Assembly (NCBI GenBank): GCA_010015655.1
Contig: ML976745.1
Coordinates: 42,587 to 106,586 of the forward strand
Length of the DNA: 64,000 nucleotides
Direction of reading: 5' to 3'
Source of the DNA: Bimuria novae-zelandiae CBS 107.79
Taxonomy: Eukaryota > Ascomycota > Dothideomycetes > Pleosporales > Didymosphaeriaceae
Shown: positions 1 to 12,172 of the stretch, piece after piece
How the letters are laid out: each line of letters begins with the position of its first letter
How positions within the stretch are numbered: position 1 is the first letter of the stretch
Position numbers and translations under genes: made by a program
The notes under the pieces: model-generated
What the model was told of the DNA's origin: nothing
The model's database searches: none
The model's input: the letters and a program-made list of their open reading frames with translations, nothing else

Positions 1-121
1 ATACCAACGCCCTAGTGACAAGCGCAAGCTATCACTACAACCTCTCCCGTCCTACTAGTATTCCTGCCCGAGAACCAACCCTAACCCCTTAGGGATTAGC
101 TATCCTTTTAGGGACTTAACA
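1..121. repeat. LTR end fragment (Gypsy family 3)
   Basis: The end of this stretch (GCCCGAGAACCAACCCTA, then a GGCTA/AGCTA block and a terminal TTAACA) matches the last ~60 bases of the solo LTR at 36330-36723, in the same orientation. The element continues off the left edge, so its type (solo or flanking LTR) is unknown. It abuts the C-terminal half of a Fot1 transposase relic, so it probably inserted into or truncated that element. Confidence 0.6.
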
Positions 122-581
122 CTTAGTATTTAAGCTTTTTAGAGAGCCTTTACTATAGTAGCTAATGGAGTAGATATATATAGCTATATATCTAGCTAGA
201 GAGGAACAAGGCCTACGTATTAAAAGGCTAAATAAATATTAGCTACTATAAATAATGGCGCGAAGGCTACTTTAAAGACTAATAAAAACCTAAGCTTTAT
301 AATATAGTTAATATAGTTACGTATTAGGCTCTTAATTTAGTGGCTATAAGCGCGCTTTAATAGCGAGAAGTAACTAATATTAAGTATGGTGGCATATAAA
401 ATATATAAACATTATTCTCCTTATAAAGCTCTTAAACCTCGAGAGAGTAGTAACTTTTATAACTATTAAGGATAAGTAGCTAACGCGCACTAACCACTTT
501 ACCTTTTATATACTTAATAAAGTACTTTAGATACTTAATTTTAATCTTATTAGTTATCTAGCTATTATTACTAATAGTAAT
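122..581 (-). pseudogene. Fot1/pogo transposase relic, C-terminal half
   Basis: Read on the minus strand through RIP stops, this gives the second half of a Fot1-type DDE transposase. A LLILNSYKSYYS block stands where LLIDGHESHYS is expected, followed by a LYMPP-type segment and a terminal GLVPL...STPLAT block resembling the family's C-terminus. Its N-terminal half is at 16933-17749. The two halves are separated by Gypsy copy A, with GTAAT duplicated at the junctions (577-581 and 16933-16937). The Fot1 copy is therefore older than the Gypsy. The left TIR is missing, replaced by the LTR fragment at 1-121. The presumed catalytic Asp reads Asn, a G-to-A change typical of RIP. Confidence 0.7.
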
Positions 582-741
582 TATAATGGGCTACGTCTAG
601 TTGTTGTCTCGGATCCTTAACCCTTGGTTATGCAAATCCTAGATATATAAGTTTAACGTCTAAAGCTTAATTTTAGACTCTTTATTAAATTTATAAGTAT
701 TTTTTAGCACCTTTAGCTCCTTAAGTACCTGGCCCCTTAAA
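582..741 (+). repeat. 5' LTR of Gypsy family 1 copy A
   Basis: Aligns over its full length with the 3' LTR at 16772-16932 and with the copy B LTR at 52434-52594. The three differ mostly by C/T and G/A transitions. Ends read TATAAT...TTAAA; the intact ends were probably TGTAA...TTACA. GTAAT lies immediately upstream. Confidence 0.85.
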
Positions 742-1399
742 TTAAATTTAATTACTTTTACCTATCGCGGGATAAGTAGATTTTAAATATAATTATAGAC
801 TAGAGCTATAGAGCAGCACATAAAGTTAAAGTAGATAAATACTATAAAGGCAACACCTAGACTTGCGAGGAGATAGAACCCTCCCTAGTAAGTAATTAAA
901 AAAAAGTCCTAATAGATACTGAACGCTAGTAAGACTATTTTTACTAAATAAAAAAGTTATAGAAATAAGAATAAAGACTTTTACTAAAGGTCTATGTTTT
1001 AGCGCAAATAATTATGCGCAGTAAGCTATTAGCTTATAAAAACGTAAAAGTTAGGGAAATAAAAAAATAGCCTTCTTATTTATAAATAAAATCTAGGCAT
1101 TGAGAATTAATAAAAATAAAATTTAGTAATTCTAAAGCAAGATTAAAGTATTTATTAACTTTTAAGATACTTTTTAGACTCTACCGCAAGGAGCAAAAGG
1201 ACTAACTAATAAAATAATAAAAAAGCACTAAGAATCCCTAATAATATAATAATACTTTTAAGACATATAGAAGGTATAAATTAGCTACTAGAAGTAGACT
1301 AATAAGTAGAGCTACTAAAAAGATTAATAGTAAAGCTTGTTTTAAACAAAGGAAGAAGCTACTATCTTAAGATTCCTAACTTAGCCTACTTTAATAGTA
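742..1399 (+). other. Eroded 5' internal region (gag side) of Gypsy copy A
   Basis: AT-rich sequence almost without CpA/TpG, full of TAG/TAA in all frames. By position it is the leader and gag region of the Gypsy element, but I could not read a convincing gag motif. It is interrupted at 1398 by a TA-flanked Fot1 insertion and resumes at 3246. Confidence 0.5.
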
Positions 1400-3245
1400 A
1401 CGTGGTTCACTACCGAGCGGGCCAACCCCACCGAGCGGGCCACTTTTTAAAAGTCAGTCTATTGCGAAGCGCCTCCTATAACACCACTATAATTTACTAT
1501 AATTCGTAGAACATAGAAATACTATTTAGACTTATCGCTATAGATGTATCTATAATTTCTACTGCGCAGGTGCGAGCGTTGTGGCCAGCTTTACCGCAAC
1601 GTCCGTAGCGCCTCTGCCCACGCACTCTCTTTGTAGACTCTTTACCCTCCTTTTGCCCACTACTATCCTTTTTAGCTATTAAATTAACTACCTCTCTTAC
1701 TATGAGTGTTTTAGCTGCCTAAATATACTTCCTCTTTTAACTTTTTACCTTTGTTGCTATCTCTACTGCCTTACGAAGCCCTACTATTTTCTATTATATT
1801 AATACTATTTCGTTCCTTATTAATATAACACCTTTATTAAGCTGCTTAATAGCTCTAAGAAGCGGAGAAACTGGTAAATCTCTATGCTTCTATACACGCT
1901 TACAAACTAGCATTAACTAAGCCTCTATCTCGCGGAGGTTACTTAGTGTTTTTAATTCCTATAGGGTGTCCTTTGCGTTAGGTGGAGTTGGCGTACGAAG
2001 AACTATATTAAGTCTTAATAACACCGCCTCTAGGTCGTGTAGGACTAATCTAGCGCCTCTAAAGCCTGCGTAGATGTTCGCCTTTATTATTACTTTTTTA
2101 AAAGCTACTTTAAAGGCTAGTAGAAAGGTTTCCTTCTTAATCTGCTTAGTACCGTACCGTGCCAAGCTACTAATCTTATTGCTGTACGCCCGCTTTAAAG
2201 GCGAAAAACAACCTACATTAAGTGGCTACAAGAGGTGTGATGAGTGTAGAGGCATATAGAGAATAATAATCTTTTGTTCCTTATAGTATTTGTGGAATTC
2301 GTGTGAGCAGTGGCTCTCGTGATTATCTATAATTAGTAGCTAGTGTGCACCTAAACTACGCGCCTTAGTATAAGTATTAAAGTGCCTTAGCTAGGCAAGG
2401 CTAAGCTTATTTAACATCTAGCTATTAGGACTAACTTTAATAACCTAGTCTTAGGGTAGATTATAAAACCAGGACGTGATTAGAACCTTGCTAGGGAAGA
2501 TAAGAAAGGGTAGTAGAGCCTAGCCTTTAGCGCTAACACCCTAGATATTAGTAACTTACCTATAGTTACTAGGTTAAATCTTCTTTAGGTTGCTTCGCTT
2601 TTTAGAGCCTGTAAAGACTATCTAACCCTATATTACCCCTATTATAAAGCCTGTCTCGTCGAAGTTGTACGTGTCGTTATTAGCGATACCGTACTTAGCC
2701 TTAGTATTAATAACTAGCTCGAACCAGGGCGTTATAATACGTGGATCTTTGTTTAGGGCTCGCTAATAATTATATAGATAGCTCCTTTAAAGCTTAATTT
2801 CTAGCGTACGCGTCTTAAGCCTGTCTACCTAGTACTTACTAATAGGCTATCTACTACGCTTAGCAAGTAAATTATTAGCTATATCTTAGACTATATCCCT
2901 TATTGCACCTATTCCTCGCTGGTTAAGCTTAAGTATACGTTAGACTAGAGCCTCCTCCTCTAGCTTAGTTAGCTTCTTTAAGTTGGGCTCGCGATCGCGT
3001 TAAGAGAGGGCTCCTTAGCGTTGTTGTTGTACTATTATTTAAGGCACGCTAAAGGCTATAATAATACGTCTTTTACTCTTATCGCGATTTTTAATTATAG
3101 CTTAGATAGCAAGCTATAGTGCGCTTTTAGTATAAGGTTGTTACGCGTTATGTTGTGATGGCATTGTGGTATAAGCTAGAGGTGGGCTGCATTTAGCAAA
3201 GTTGGCCCGCTCGGTGGGGTTGGCCCGCTCGGTGGTGAACCACGT
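1400..3245 (-). mobile_element. Fot1/pogo transposon b, complete and RIP-inactivated
   Basis: 1,846 bp with near-perfect ~43-bp terminal inverted repeats. Each TIR begins ACGTGGTTCAC and contains the block ACCGAGCGGGCCA twice. TA is duplicated at both sides (1398-1399 and 3246-3247), the Tc1/mariner-type target. The minus strand carries a Fot1 transposase relic. Inserted in Gypsy copy A. Confidence 0.93.
1959..3030 (-). pseudogene. Fot1 transposase relic (element b)
   Basis: The minus strand encodes a DDE transposase of the Fot1/pogo group. Near 2310 it reads LIIDNHESHCSHEF (family LIxDGHxSH) with the catalytic Asp still present. Near 2230 is YMPLHSSHLL, a TAG stop in place of Gln, then PLNVGCF (family PLDVGCF, Asp changed to Asn). 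An unbroken C-terminus follows to 1959, including the family's GFRGA-LV and RTPTPP motifs. The changes are CAG-to-TAG and GAT/GAC-to-AAT/AAC, as RIP predicts. Upstream parts (about 2600-3030) are still recognisable by their charged N-terminal segment but are broken. Not functional. The 5' limit is approximate. Confidence 0.85.
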
Positions 3246-5543
3246 TAAATAATAGAATTACTACTACTTTAAAATAGTAATATAATATAAGCTCCTAGAG
3301 AATAGGGACTGCCTTAGAAATATACCTAAATATATTATTAGTTAATTAACAGAACGTGTAGCGATAGTAAGAATTATATACCTAGACTACTACCGGGGAT
3401 ACACTAAAGCTAACCTCTAGAAGTTATTAGACTATAACTTTTATAACTACTTAGCGAAAGAAATCGCGAGTAACTACTTACTTATAATATAATAAGGGAA
3501 CTAATAGCTTCGTGACTTTAACTTTAACTTTAATAACTATACTATAGAAGCTAAAGAACATAGTTAAGAGATCTTAAAAAACCTATATCTATAAAGTTTC
3601 TATAAGAACTTACGGGACTAAATAGTTATAGTAGATATAAACAACGATTAGGACCTATAAGGAGTCTAAAAAAAAGTTACTAAGGTTAAAGAAAATCTTT
3701 TTTTTTAAATATATTATAGCTACTAAAGTATTTTACTAAGAACGGGATGCTAGAAGAGATAGATTAGAAATCTACCTAAGCTAACCCTAGAAGGATGTCT
3801 GGCTAATAAAGCTAAGATAAAAGACACTAAGTAATAGATAGAGCTATAGGACATAGATCTAGTAACACCTAGAAATAAGCCACGTAGGTGTCGCGCGAGG
3901 TAATAGAAACCTATAAAAACAATAGTTCCTAATTTATTATAGAGATAAAGGATACCGCGTAAAGTATTATAAACTTTTACCTATAATAAAGCTAATATAA
4001 GTTCACGCTACTATATCTGCTACTAATAGATCTTTTAATAAAAAGTTTAATATAGCTTTTACTAATTTAGAAAACTAGATCCTCCTAGTAACAGTTACCG
4101 TCAAGAGGTAAAAGTAGGAAAAGGATAAAAGATAAATAATATTATGTTTACATTAACAATAATTAATTTAGATTATTTAACTTTTAGATTTATATTAGAG
4201 AAACTTATAATAAAAGCCTACTTACAGTGCAAGAACCTACCCTATTTATAAAAGGTTATTAGTATTAGAGGCATACGACTCTTTGTACGTAAAGTAGTTT
4301 AATTAAAAGTAAATATTAATAGCTATGCGTCTTACTTAATAATAAGTTGTACGATCTAGTCCTCGGCCTAATTTAAATAAAAAAAAATAGGGTTAAACTA
4401 GCCTTAACAAAGACATTAATCTAGATTAGAAGTTTAAACACTTATATTTATAATTAAAAAAGTAAAAAACAATTAATAAAGCCCTAAGGGGTATTAGTTA
4501 TAGCCTTTATAGTCCTAAATTAGCGTAATTAATATCTAGGAGACAGGACTAAGGTGTTTTTTATATTAATAAAAGATATATAGAAGGCGTTAACCCGCAC
4601 GCTAAAGGTAAACCTATAAGAGTTACTACTTACAGCTTTTAAGGACTTGTAGCGTATCTTTTATAAGAAACAAGCTGACAAGCTTTCCCTAAACTATAGA
4701 CCTAGAGTGGACCTTTTTATCCCTCTCGTGAAAAAAGATAATAAGACCCTAGAGATCCCCTATAGCCTTTTATTTAATATGTCTCGTAAAGAGTGGCTTG
4801 TCCTTTAGAAAGAGCTTACTAAATACTTAAATAAAAATTTTATTTAGGAAAGTAAGTCTAGCGCCGCCGCGTTAGTATTATTTACTAAAAGATTTAGTAA
4901 AAGACTACGCTGTTACGTTAATTATTAAGCCCTAAACGCTATTTTAAAAAAGGACTAGTACTTTTTATTATTAATTAGTAAAACCCTTTAGCTCCTTGCG
5001 AAGGCTAAATAGTTTAATAAACTTAATATAATTTAGGCTTTTTATAAGCTTTAGATAGTAAAAGGCAAGGAATAGAAGACAGCGTTTAAAATCTAATTTA
5101 GTTTTTATAAGTAGCTAGTAGTTCCTTTTAGCCTAGCCAACGCGCTAAGTATATTTTAGTAGTATATTAATTAGGTACTAAAGGAGCACCTTAATACCTA
5201 CTACTTAGTATATATAGATAACGTTCTTATCTTCTCTAGTGGTAGCTAAAAAGACCACGACGAGAAAGTAAGTACTTTAATATAATAGTTAAGAGCCACA
5301 GGACTATATTTAAATATTAAAAGATTTAAGTTCTACGTTAAAAAGACTAAGTACCTTAGATTTATTATAGAAGTTAATAAGGGCGTAAGCATAGACCTAG
5401 ATAAAATCTAAGTAATTTAAGAATTAGAGCTACTAACTTTAGTAAAAGTAGTTTAAAACTTTATAGGCTTTATAAACTTTTATTAAAGATTTATATAAGA
5501 CTTCTTTAGCATAGTGAGCCCCCTTATAAAGCTTATTAGTAAA
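3246..5543 (+). pseudogene. Gypsy copy A gag-pol relic, reverse transcriptase part
   Basis: From about 4650 the plus strand reads a Ty3/Gypsy reverse transcriptase through stops: a KKQADKLS segment with YRPRVD, then IPYSLLFNMSRKEWLVL, a YCVDYRALN-type block (CYVNY*ALNA), and the active-site strand VYIDNVLIFSS at 5208-5240. The usual Y-x-D-D is Y-I-D-N here: the second Asp codon (5220-5222) is AAC, one G-to-A change from GAC. The thumb/RNase H connection FLRFIIEVNKGVS follows near 5340. 3246-4650 should hold gag and protease but is too eroded to read. Split at 5543 by a solo LTR. Confidence 0.8.
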
Positions 5544-5995
5544 TGTTACGACCACGAACCCCACAAGGATGAAGAAGCCAGACAATTACGCCAAGAGAGT
5601 AATTGTTAACGAAGTAGCAGAGTTAACGGGACCTAACAGGGCGCGGGGCAGCTTAGTCAGCAGTCACGTGACAAAGTCCCGCATAAAGGGAAGTCCCATG
5701 GGACTACCGTAGTCCCTGGGACTACAGGGCCTTGGCGGGACTACGAAGAAGGAATAGGCTAGTATATAGTGTGGCGACTTTCCTATTGTTGTTTCCTTCC
5801 TCGTAGTTAACTCATATATCTTCTGTGCGAGTACGTTCTCCTATACAGACTAATAGTTATCTTATTTGTTATAAGATTGGATTATCTAGCCGCGCTAAGT
5901 GTCGCATCAACTTGTACTACTAAATAATCCGTGAAGCACCACGATACCTTACCGCCCTAACCCGGATCGGAACAAGGTGTGAGAGCCTCATAACA
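5544..5995 (+). repeat. Solo LTR of Gypsy family 2
   Basis: 452 bp, beginning TGTTACGACC and ending CTCATAACA, flanked by GTAAA on both sides (5539-5543, 5996-6000). Its reverse complement matches the LTRs of the full family-2 element at 37806-38230 and 51763-52158. The empty site is visible in copy B at ~34435. It keeps many CpA/TpG dinucleotides (for example GTCACGTGACAAAG), so it is far less RIP-mutated than the Gypsy around it. That is consistent with a later insertion followed by LTR-LTR recombination. Confidence 0.92.
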
Positions 5996-8372
5996 GTAAA
6001 GGAGCAGAATTTATTTAAGGATAAGAGTAGTAGTACGTATTTAACTTTTTAAAAAAGCGTTCTATATAGATCCAGCGCTAGCCTATTTAATCCTATATAA
6101 AAATTAGTACTAGAAGCAGACGCTTCTAGCTAGTTAATTAGGAGATACTTCTCCTAGAATAATAATCTTAGCGGAGAATAGCCTGGCAGAATATAACTAC
6201 GCTATCCACGATAAAGAGATACTTATAGTTATTAAATACGTAAATAAATAGGACTATATATATTAAGCGGTAAAGTACCTTACGGTCTATAGCAATTATA
6301 AGACCTTTACGTATTTCGCTACTAAATAAGGGTTAGACGAACGACACGTTTAGTAGGTAAACATACTTAGCTATATTAATATAACGTTTATACATAGACT
6401 AAAGTTAGTAAACTTTAGGATAGATATTTTCTTATAGAGGGACTAATATCTACTAAAAAATAATAAAGAGAATAGATTAGAATTAAGGCACTCTACGCTT
6501 TTTTAAAAACTATTAGAAGACATAGCTTAAAGTGTTTTATCCCCTAAACACCTACTACTATAGAGGAACTTAACTATATTAAAGTAAATAAAAGCCTAGT
6601 GCTCGCTTACTTAATACGCCTTAAACTATCTATATTAACCCTTTAAGGAGGCGATAGCCCTGCCAAGCAACGCAAACTAGACTTTAACACTATATAATCA
6701 GAGGTAAATCGCGATAAAGATAGTGCGTGTAGTAAAATAAAGGTCTATGTTAAGAACGGGCTTAGGAAGTTTAAACCTAGGTAGAAGTTATTTATTAGTA
6801 TCTTAGAATAAAGTATAGATAACTAAGGATACCGATGCTATAGGTTAAAATAATAGATAGTAGAATTAAAACTTTTATAAATAAACTAATAGTAGTCGCG
6901 TATAGTTCCCTAGCTTTAATATACTTAAGATAAGAAAATACTTATAAAATTTTTACTTAAGACTACTTTTTCCTAGAGATGTCTAACTAAGTGAGGTAGT
7001 ATATTAAGAACTATAATATCTATAGAAGAACTAAACTATTAAGAGAAGTAAAATAAGGCCTGCTAAAGCCCTTACTACTACCTTACCTAAGAACGATGGC
7101 TGCACGAATATTATAGTAATTATAAATAGATTTAGTAAGGATCCTAAGTTTATTTATCTCTTAAATCTTAATATATTTATATTTATTTTATTATTTTATT
7201 AATACTAAGTAGTAGACTACTTCTTTCCCTTCTCTATTATATTAGACCGCGGGAGACAATTCGTAAGCGAATTTTAAATTACACTTTATAAATAAGTAGG
7301 TATTAACTAAAAACTATGTATAGTAAAGTACCTAGAGACAGATATATAGATAAAATAAATAAACTATATCCTTAAAGTCTAACTCTAAGCATACTATAAC
7401 TAGTAATAAGATAATTAGATAAAGTAGCTTCCTATAGCGTAAAGAGCTAATAAAGGATAAGAAACTATATTAATAAGAGTTAGCCTATTTTTTTTATCCT
7501 ATAGCTAAAATATTAAACTAGTTAAGAACTTTAAGGCATCGAAATTAGCCTTAAAGCTTAGAACTAACGTAAAGAAGACTTCAAAGATAATAATAAAAAA
7601 GCTTAAGAAGGTTTTTAACGTTACCTAAGTAAAAATAATAATAGCTTAACATGAATAAGAGCGCCTAACGAACTTTTAATATAAAAACGCTCTAATTTTA
7701 AAGAAAATAGATAAAATATAGCTAATATATAAAGACTACCTCTCAAACTAACCTTTAAGCAAGAAGCTCGACTAGAAATAAGAAAAATTTATTATAAAAA
7801 AGGTAATAAACTTACGTAGGAAAACTAGATATCTCGCCTAACATGCACCTAAGATTATATATAAATAAGCTAAAGTTAGCCTCGTCAAACCCTCTGCCTA
7901 GCTAAATTACTAATAACGCCCATCCCGAAGCAATTATAATAGAAGAAGGGGAAAAATAGTATAGTATAATTAATATATATAAAAAACCCTAGTCCTGTAA
8001 AGGTAAAAGGGTAGAATACTTAGTATAATAAGAAAACTACTTTTAAAGAACTTAAGAACCTTATAGGAATCTTAACTAAGCTACTACATTAGACTATTAG
8101 GAGAAGTTTACTAAGCTATATTAAAATTATAATAGAAAACTTTTAATAAAATTCTATCGTAATATCCCTTAAATTAGTTTTTATTAGGGCCTAAAGAAGG
8201 CTTTGTAATGCCTGCCTTACTAAGTTAGGGAACCTGGCTAAAGAAAGGTATTTAAAATAAGGGTAGAAATAATATTATTAAGAGATAAAGTTAAGTATTA
8301 GGGAAAGAAGTTAAAAAGAAATTCTAAAAAAGTAATTTAAAAAACTTTTAAAACTATTAAGAATAATAAGTG
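5996..8372 (+). pseudogene. Gypsy copy A pol relic: RNase H, integrase, chromodomain
   Basis: The reading of pol resumes after the solo LTR: RNase H (~6000-6400), then integrase (~7080-7620) with DLPKNDGCTNIIVIINRF, ILDRGRQFVSEF and a YLETD (family HPETDGQ) region, then LPIA-type C-terminal motifs. Near 7990-8080 a chromodomain-like segment reads KRVEYLV**ENY with two stops at the expected Lys/Arg-Trp codons, which places the element among chromoviruses. Copy A lacks about 50 bp present in copy B near 35545, at the start of the integrase core. All frames are broken by TAG/TAA. Confidence 0.8.
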
Positions 8373-8407
8373 GTACATACAGGTAACCCGACCACACTTT
8401 TAGCTTG

Positions 8408-10317
8408 GGCAACTAACTCCCTATTTGCTAGTCTAAGCGTGTTAGTAGGGTTTATTATTAGTTAGTCGTGTTACTAATAAGCTTAGTCGTGTAATTTCTT
8501 TTATTAGCTAAGCCCCCAGGTACACCCGCTATAACCTAAATACTATATTTTAACCTTTAAACACTCTAACGAACACGAGTAAGGTAGTTATAAACACGTT
8601 AAAAATTTATTACTAACTAGTTTAGATAATATAGAGAGCTAAGAACTACTATCTAACGCGGATAATAATATTTTATACAATAGTAATCTTAATAAGTTTA
8701 TTATTAATAATAACGCTACGAGATCTTAAGGTAAACACGCTATAAATAGCGCGAAAGATAATAAAGGTAATACTAAGATAAGACTAATTATTAATATATT
8801 ATAAATATATTTTTATAATATCTAGGACGCTGCTATTGCGCTTATAGCGTTAATAAACAGGACGCACAGCCCCCTTACTATAGTAACTATTACTTATATG
8901 CCTCTCCTTCTAGAGTATCCCTAGACGTCTACTATCGGATACAGTTACTGCGTCTACGTAGACCCTACGAGGGCCACCGGAGAAATGATCCTGCAAGACG
9001 CCTAATAGGTACTAAGGTGTTCTTAACTGCTTAAGAACGCGTTAACACAGTGTTAGTTTTAATATTATAAGAAATAAAAGGGCCCTCCTAAGCGCACAAC
9101 TTCTGTCTTCTTAGGAGCTCTAGTAATAAGGTATTAATACGAATGCACTAGAATAAAGCGTTATAAGTACTTAGATAACAGGTTGGCAAATCTTTCCCAC
9201 GCCCACGTCACGGATAAGATATGGAAACAGATGAAGGGCTCTCGCTTAAACCTGTACAGGTCTAAACTAGACGCAAGGAAGAAAAAGTCCACAGCGTATG
9301 TGTTCTAAACGAGTTCTAAATACGTTCTTATTAGATTTAGACTCTATTAGGACGTTGTGCACTAATATCGTAACAGAACTGCTTGTGTATATTCTAGGAA
9401 TACGTGTGCACTAGTGTTATATTAGATAAGATATAAGATATGTTAGAGCGAGTTAAGATTATATTCTTAATATATTAATAATATGTTTAGGCTGTCTTTG
9501 GCGATTATCTCTGATATATTAGATGTAGTAGCTATACTTACTAGAATAAGGCAGAAGGGCATTTATTTAAGACAGTTAGGGCTTAATATAATATTTTACA
9601 CCTTTAAAGCCTGTTTAAAAATAGTCTCCTTAAGGATCTAGCGTAAGTAGAGACATGTAGTGCTATTTTCTTAATAAGGACTAAACTCTATAATTATAGT
9701 AATATAATTATTCCTAATAGTCTTAATAATAGCTTACTAACATATTTTGAAGATGTTAACTATCCTTAAGGGAAAGGTAAGCTTTTAAAGGTAGGATGTA
9801 GGGTACAGTATAATATTATTATACCTATATATGTAAGCCAGAGCTTACACTATATATTTACGTCACATGTTATACATACACACTCTCTACCCCCACCAAC
9901 AAGGACTCCTGAAGCCCTTACGCAGGATATTGTATTATTAATACGCTAGGTAAACAACCTAAGTATAACTATTAGTATAGTTCTATTATAAACGTGTTGC
10001 GAATCTGTTAATAATTTCCTAGCATCATTCCTTAAGTTACCGTTCCTTAAGGAACTTTATAAGAGGTATAGTAGGCCCTCTTTCACGTAGATACATTAAT
10101 CGCTTGTAAACATAGATCGTCTTGCTTAAGTTATATATCGCGAGAAGCTTGTTATGTTTCCTTCTAGCCAAGACCTTGCTAGGGTTGAATTCGAGATAAA
10201 CATAAGATACCAAGACCCAGAAGAGGTATGTAAACTGTTTGTAACATGTTTGTAACATGTGCTAGGCATACATCAGAGAGATTGTTACTAACAACCTAGG
10301 TAGTATTGTTTTGACTA
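8408..10317. other. Left internal part of the 6.7-kb transposon, no readable gene
   Basis: Moderately RIP-affected DNA. 8860-9400 is GC-richer and holds loose versions of the subterminal motif (for example TTCTAAACGAGTTCTAAAT at 9305). A 73-codon frame at 10037-10258 (minus) shows no family motif and may be chance. Confidence 0.4.
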
Positions 10318-12172
10318 GAGTCCCCCCCCCAGATTTGACCCAACCCCAGATTTGACCCAGCAAAAGCACGCGACGCGCATGCATCACGCGTTATTCCTAC
10401 TAATATCTCCCCAAACACTAAAAAGACAATCAAATCGCGAAATTTAAATACAGAAGGCTTTATATACCTTTTAAAATAAAGATTTTTCTTCTCTAAATTC
10501 TGCTACAGACTTCTTTGAAGTTTCGCGACGTACCTTACACCGCAGGCATTATAGCGGCTTAACGTAGTCTACAAGCCACGAAATAACTTAGATCCTATTA
10601 AACGCGGAAGAAAAGACTCTTGTATAATAAATTAAAAACTATACTATTACTAGAACCTAAATTACCTACTTAATGCTAAAGGAGCTTACCCTTCTTGTAC
10701 AGGTTGTACGCATTACGTACGCGTTATAACTAGCCCTTTCTTTATAATTGCTCTCCTATATTAACGATAAATAGATTATACGTTTTTAAAAGAGGAACCC
10801 TAAAATAGAAGGGGCATTTGCTAGGCATCTTAAGTATTTATAAAAGGAAGGAGCATCCTACGCGCGTGTAGAGCGCTAGTTTAACGTAATAGCTTTAAAA
10901 ATAGAGGAGCATGCGTACCTCCCTTCGGATATATAGAATATGGATAAGTTAGGATTTGGTGTTGGTGAGGAGCAGATTATAAAGGTATTAGTGTACCTTA
11001 ATGCTGCTTAAAAGGACAAAGTAATTACTAGAAAGTAAGAATAGGTTACAGATATTAAGTATATTAATGCTACAGGCGAAGTGCTAACTCCCCTCCTAAT
11101 CTTTAAAAGAAATAATATTAATACACGATAGATTAATAAGCAATCGCCTCTAGGGTGGCATTTTACTACTAGTAAGAATAGCTAGACATTAAATAACCTG
11201 GGTCTGGAATAGCTAAAGAGAGTATTTAATCTATTAACCCGCGATAAGGCTGCGGGGCGCTAGCGTTTACTTATCGTAGATAGATATAGAAGTTATATAC
11301 GCGCAGATTTTATCGCCTACTATATAAGAAATTAGATTAATTTTCTAATTATGCCTGCTTATTACTTGTATATACTCTAACCTCTTAATCTTAGCATCTT
11401 TTTGGCGTTTAAACAGTATTACTCCTGTAAGACGCATGCAATATCCTGGCTTAGCTTATAGCGCATTCTAAGATTAGAGTGGATAGAATTACTATCCTGC
11501 GCACGAGAGAAGGTAATATTAAAAAAAAATATACTTAGTAAATAGCGTGCCGCTAGCTTATAGCCTGCGTTACCTATGCGTGTCCTTAGTAACCTGCCTC
11601 GCAAGTTGCCCCCGCCATTACCTATCCTAGCTACACTATAATAAGCAACTAATCTAGATCTTTCTCTACTATAGAGCTCTCCTCTAAAGCTAGTAGAACT
11701 ACTAAAATTAAATAAGTAATTTGTAGAGTTACTTCGCGAGGATCCCGCAGTCCTCTCGCCGGTAAAACACTACGTAGAGCGGATAACACGCCTCTACGAA
11801 ATACAGAATACTATAATAGCTATTTAAGCTAAGTAGATCGCAGATCAGTCTAAGCTTCTTTAGAAGTAAAAGAAGGCTAAGAAAGGAAAAAGAGTTTAAC
11901 TAGAAGATTAATTAATCTATATAATAATAGAAGTGTTATAGATCGCCCGCGAGGAGAAGGCGAAGCTAATAATAAAATAAGTAAGGGGGCGCCCACGAAA
12001 GGTTGTAGTACTAGAAGAAGATAGTTAGGAGGAAGCGAAAGGTTCGGATTGTTTAGTAGATAGTTTATTAGAGGGGCCGGTAAAGCGCACGCGACGCGTA
12101 ATGCGATCGCGTGCGTAGAGTTAATTTTGCTAGGTTAAATCTGGGGTTGGGTCAAATCTGGGGGGGAGACTC
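10318..12172 (+). mobile_element. Fot1/pogo transposon c, complete and RIP-inactivated
   Basis: 1,855 bp flanked by TA (10316-10317, 12173-12174). TIRs of over 45 bp begin GAGTCCCCCCCCCAG (left) and GAGTCTCCCCCCCAG (right, reverse complement), then carry the block AGATTTGACCC twice. A Fot1 transposase relic lies on the plus strand. Inserted in the 6.7-kb TIR transposon, hence the youngest layer of this part of the nest. Confidence 0.93.
10500..12090 (+). pseudogene. Fot1 transposase relic (element c)
   Basis: One plus-strand frame gives the DDE core through stops. NMDKLGFGVGEEQ has its first catalytic Asp at 10943-10945. VTDIKYINATGEVL and PLLIFKR-like blocks follow, then LIVDRYRSYIRADF with the second Asp at 11279-11281 (family LIVDGHGSH). 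At 11387-11389 Asn replaces the Asp of the QPLDL motif. These three codons are in the same frame, so the gene kept its length and was damaged by point changes rather than indels. CAG/CAA-to-TAG/TAA stops dominate. The N-terminal HTH region (about 10500-10900) is only partly readable. Confidence 0.85.

Noticed and set aside
11419..11604. Minus-strand 61-codon ORF in Fot1-c
   Set aside because: Antisense shadow of the transposase reading on the plus strand.
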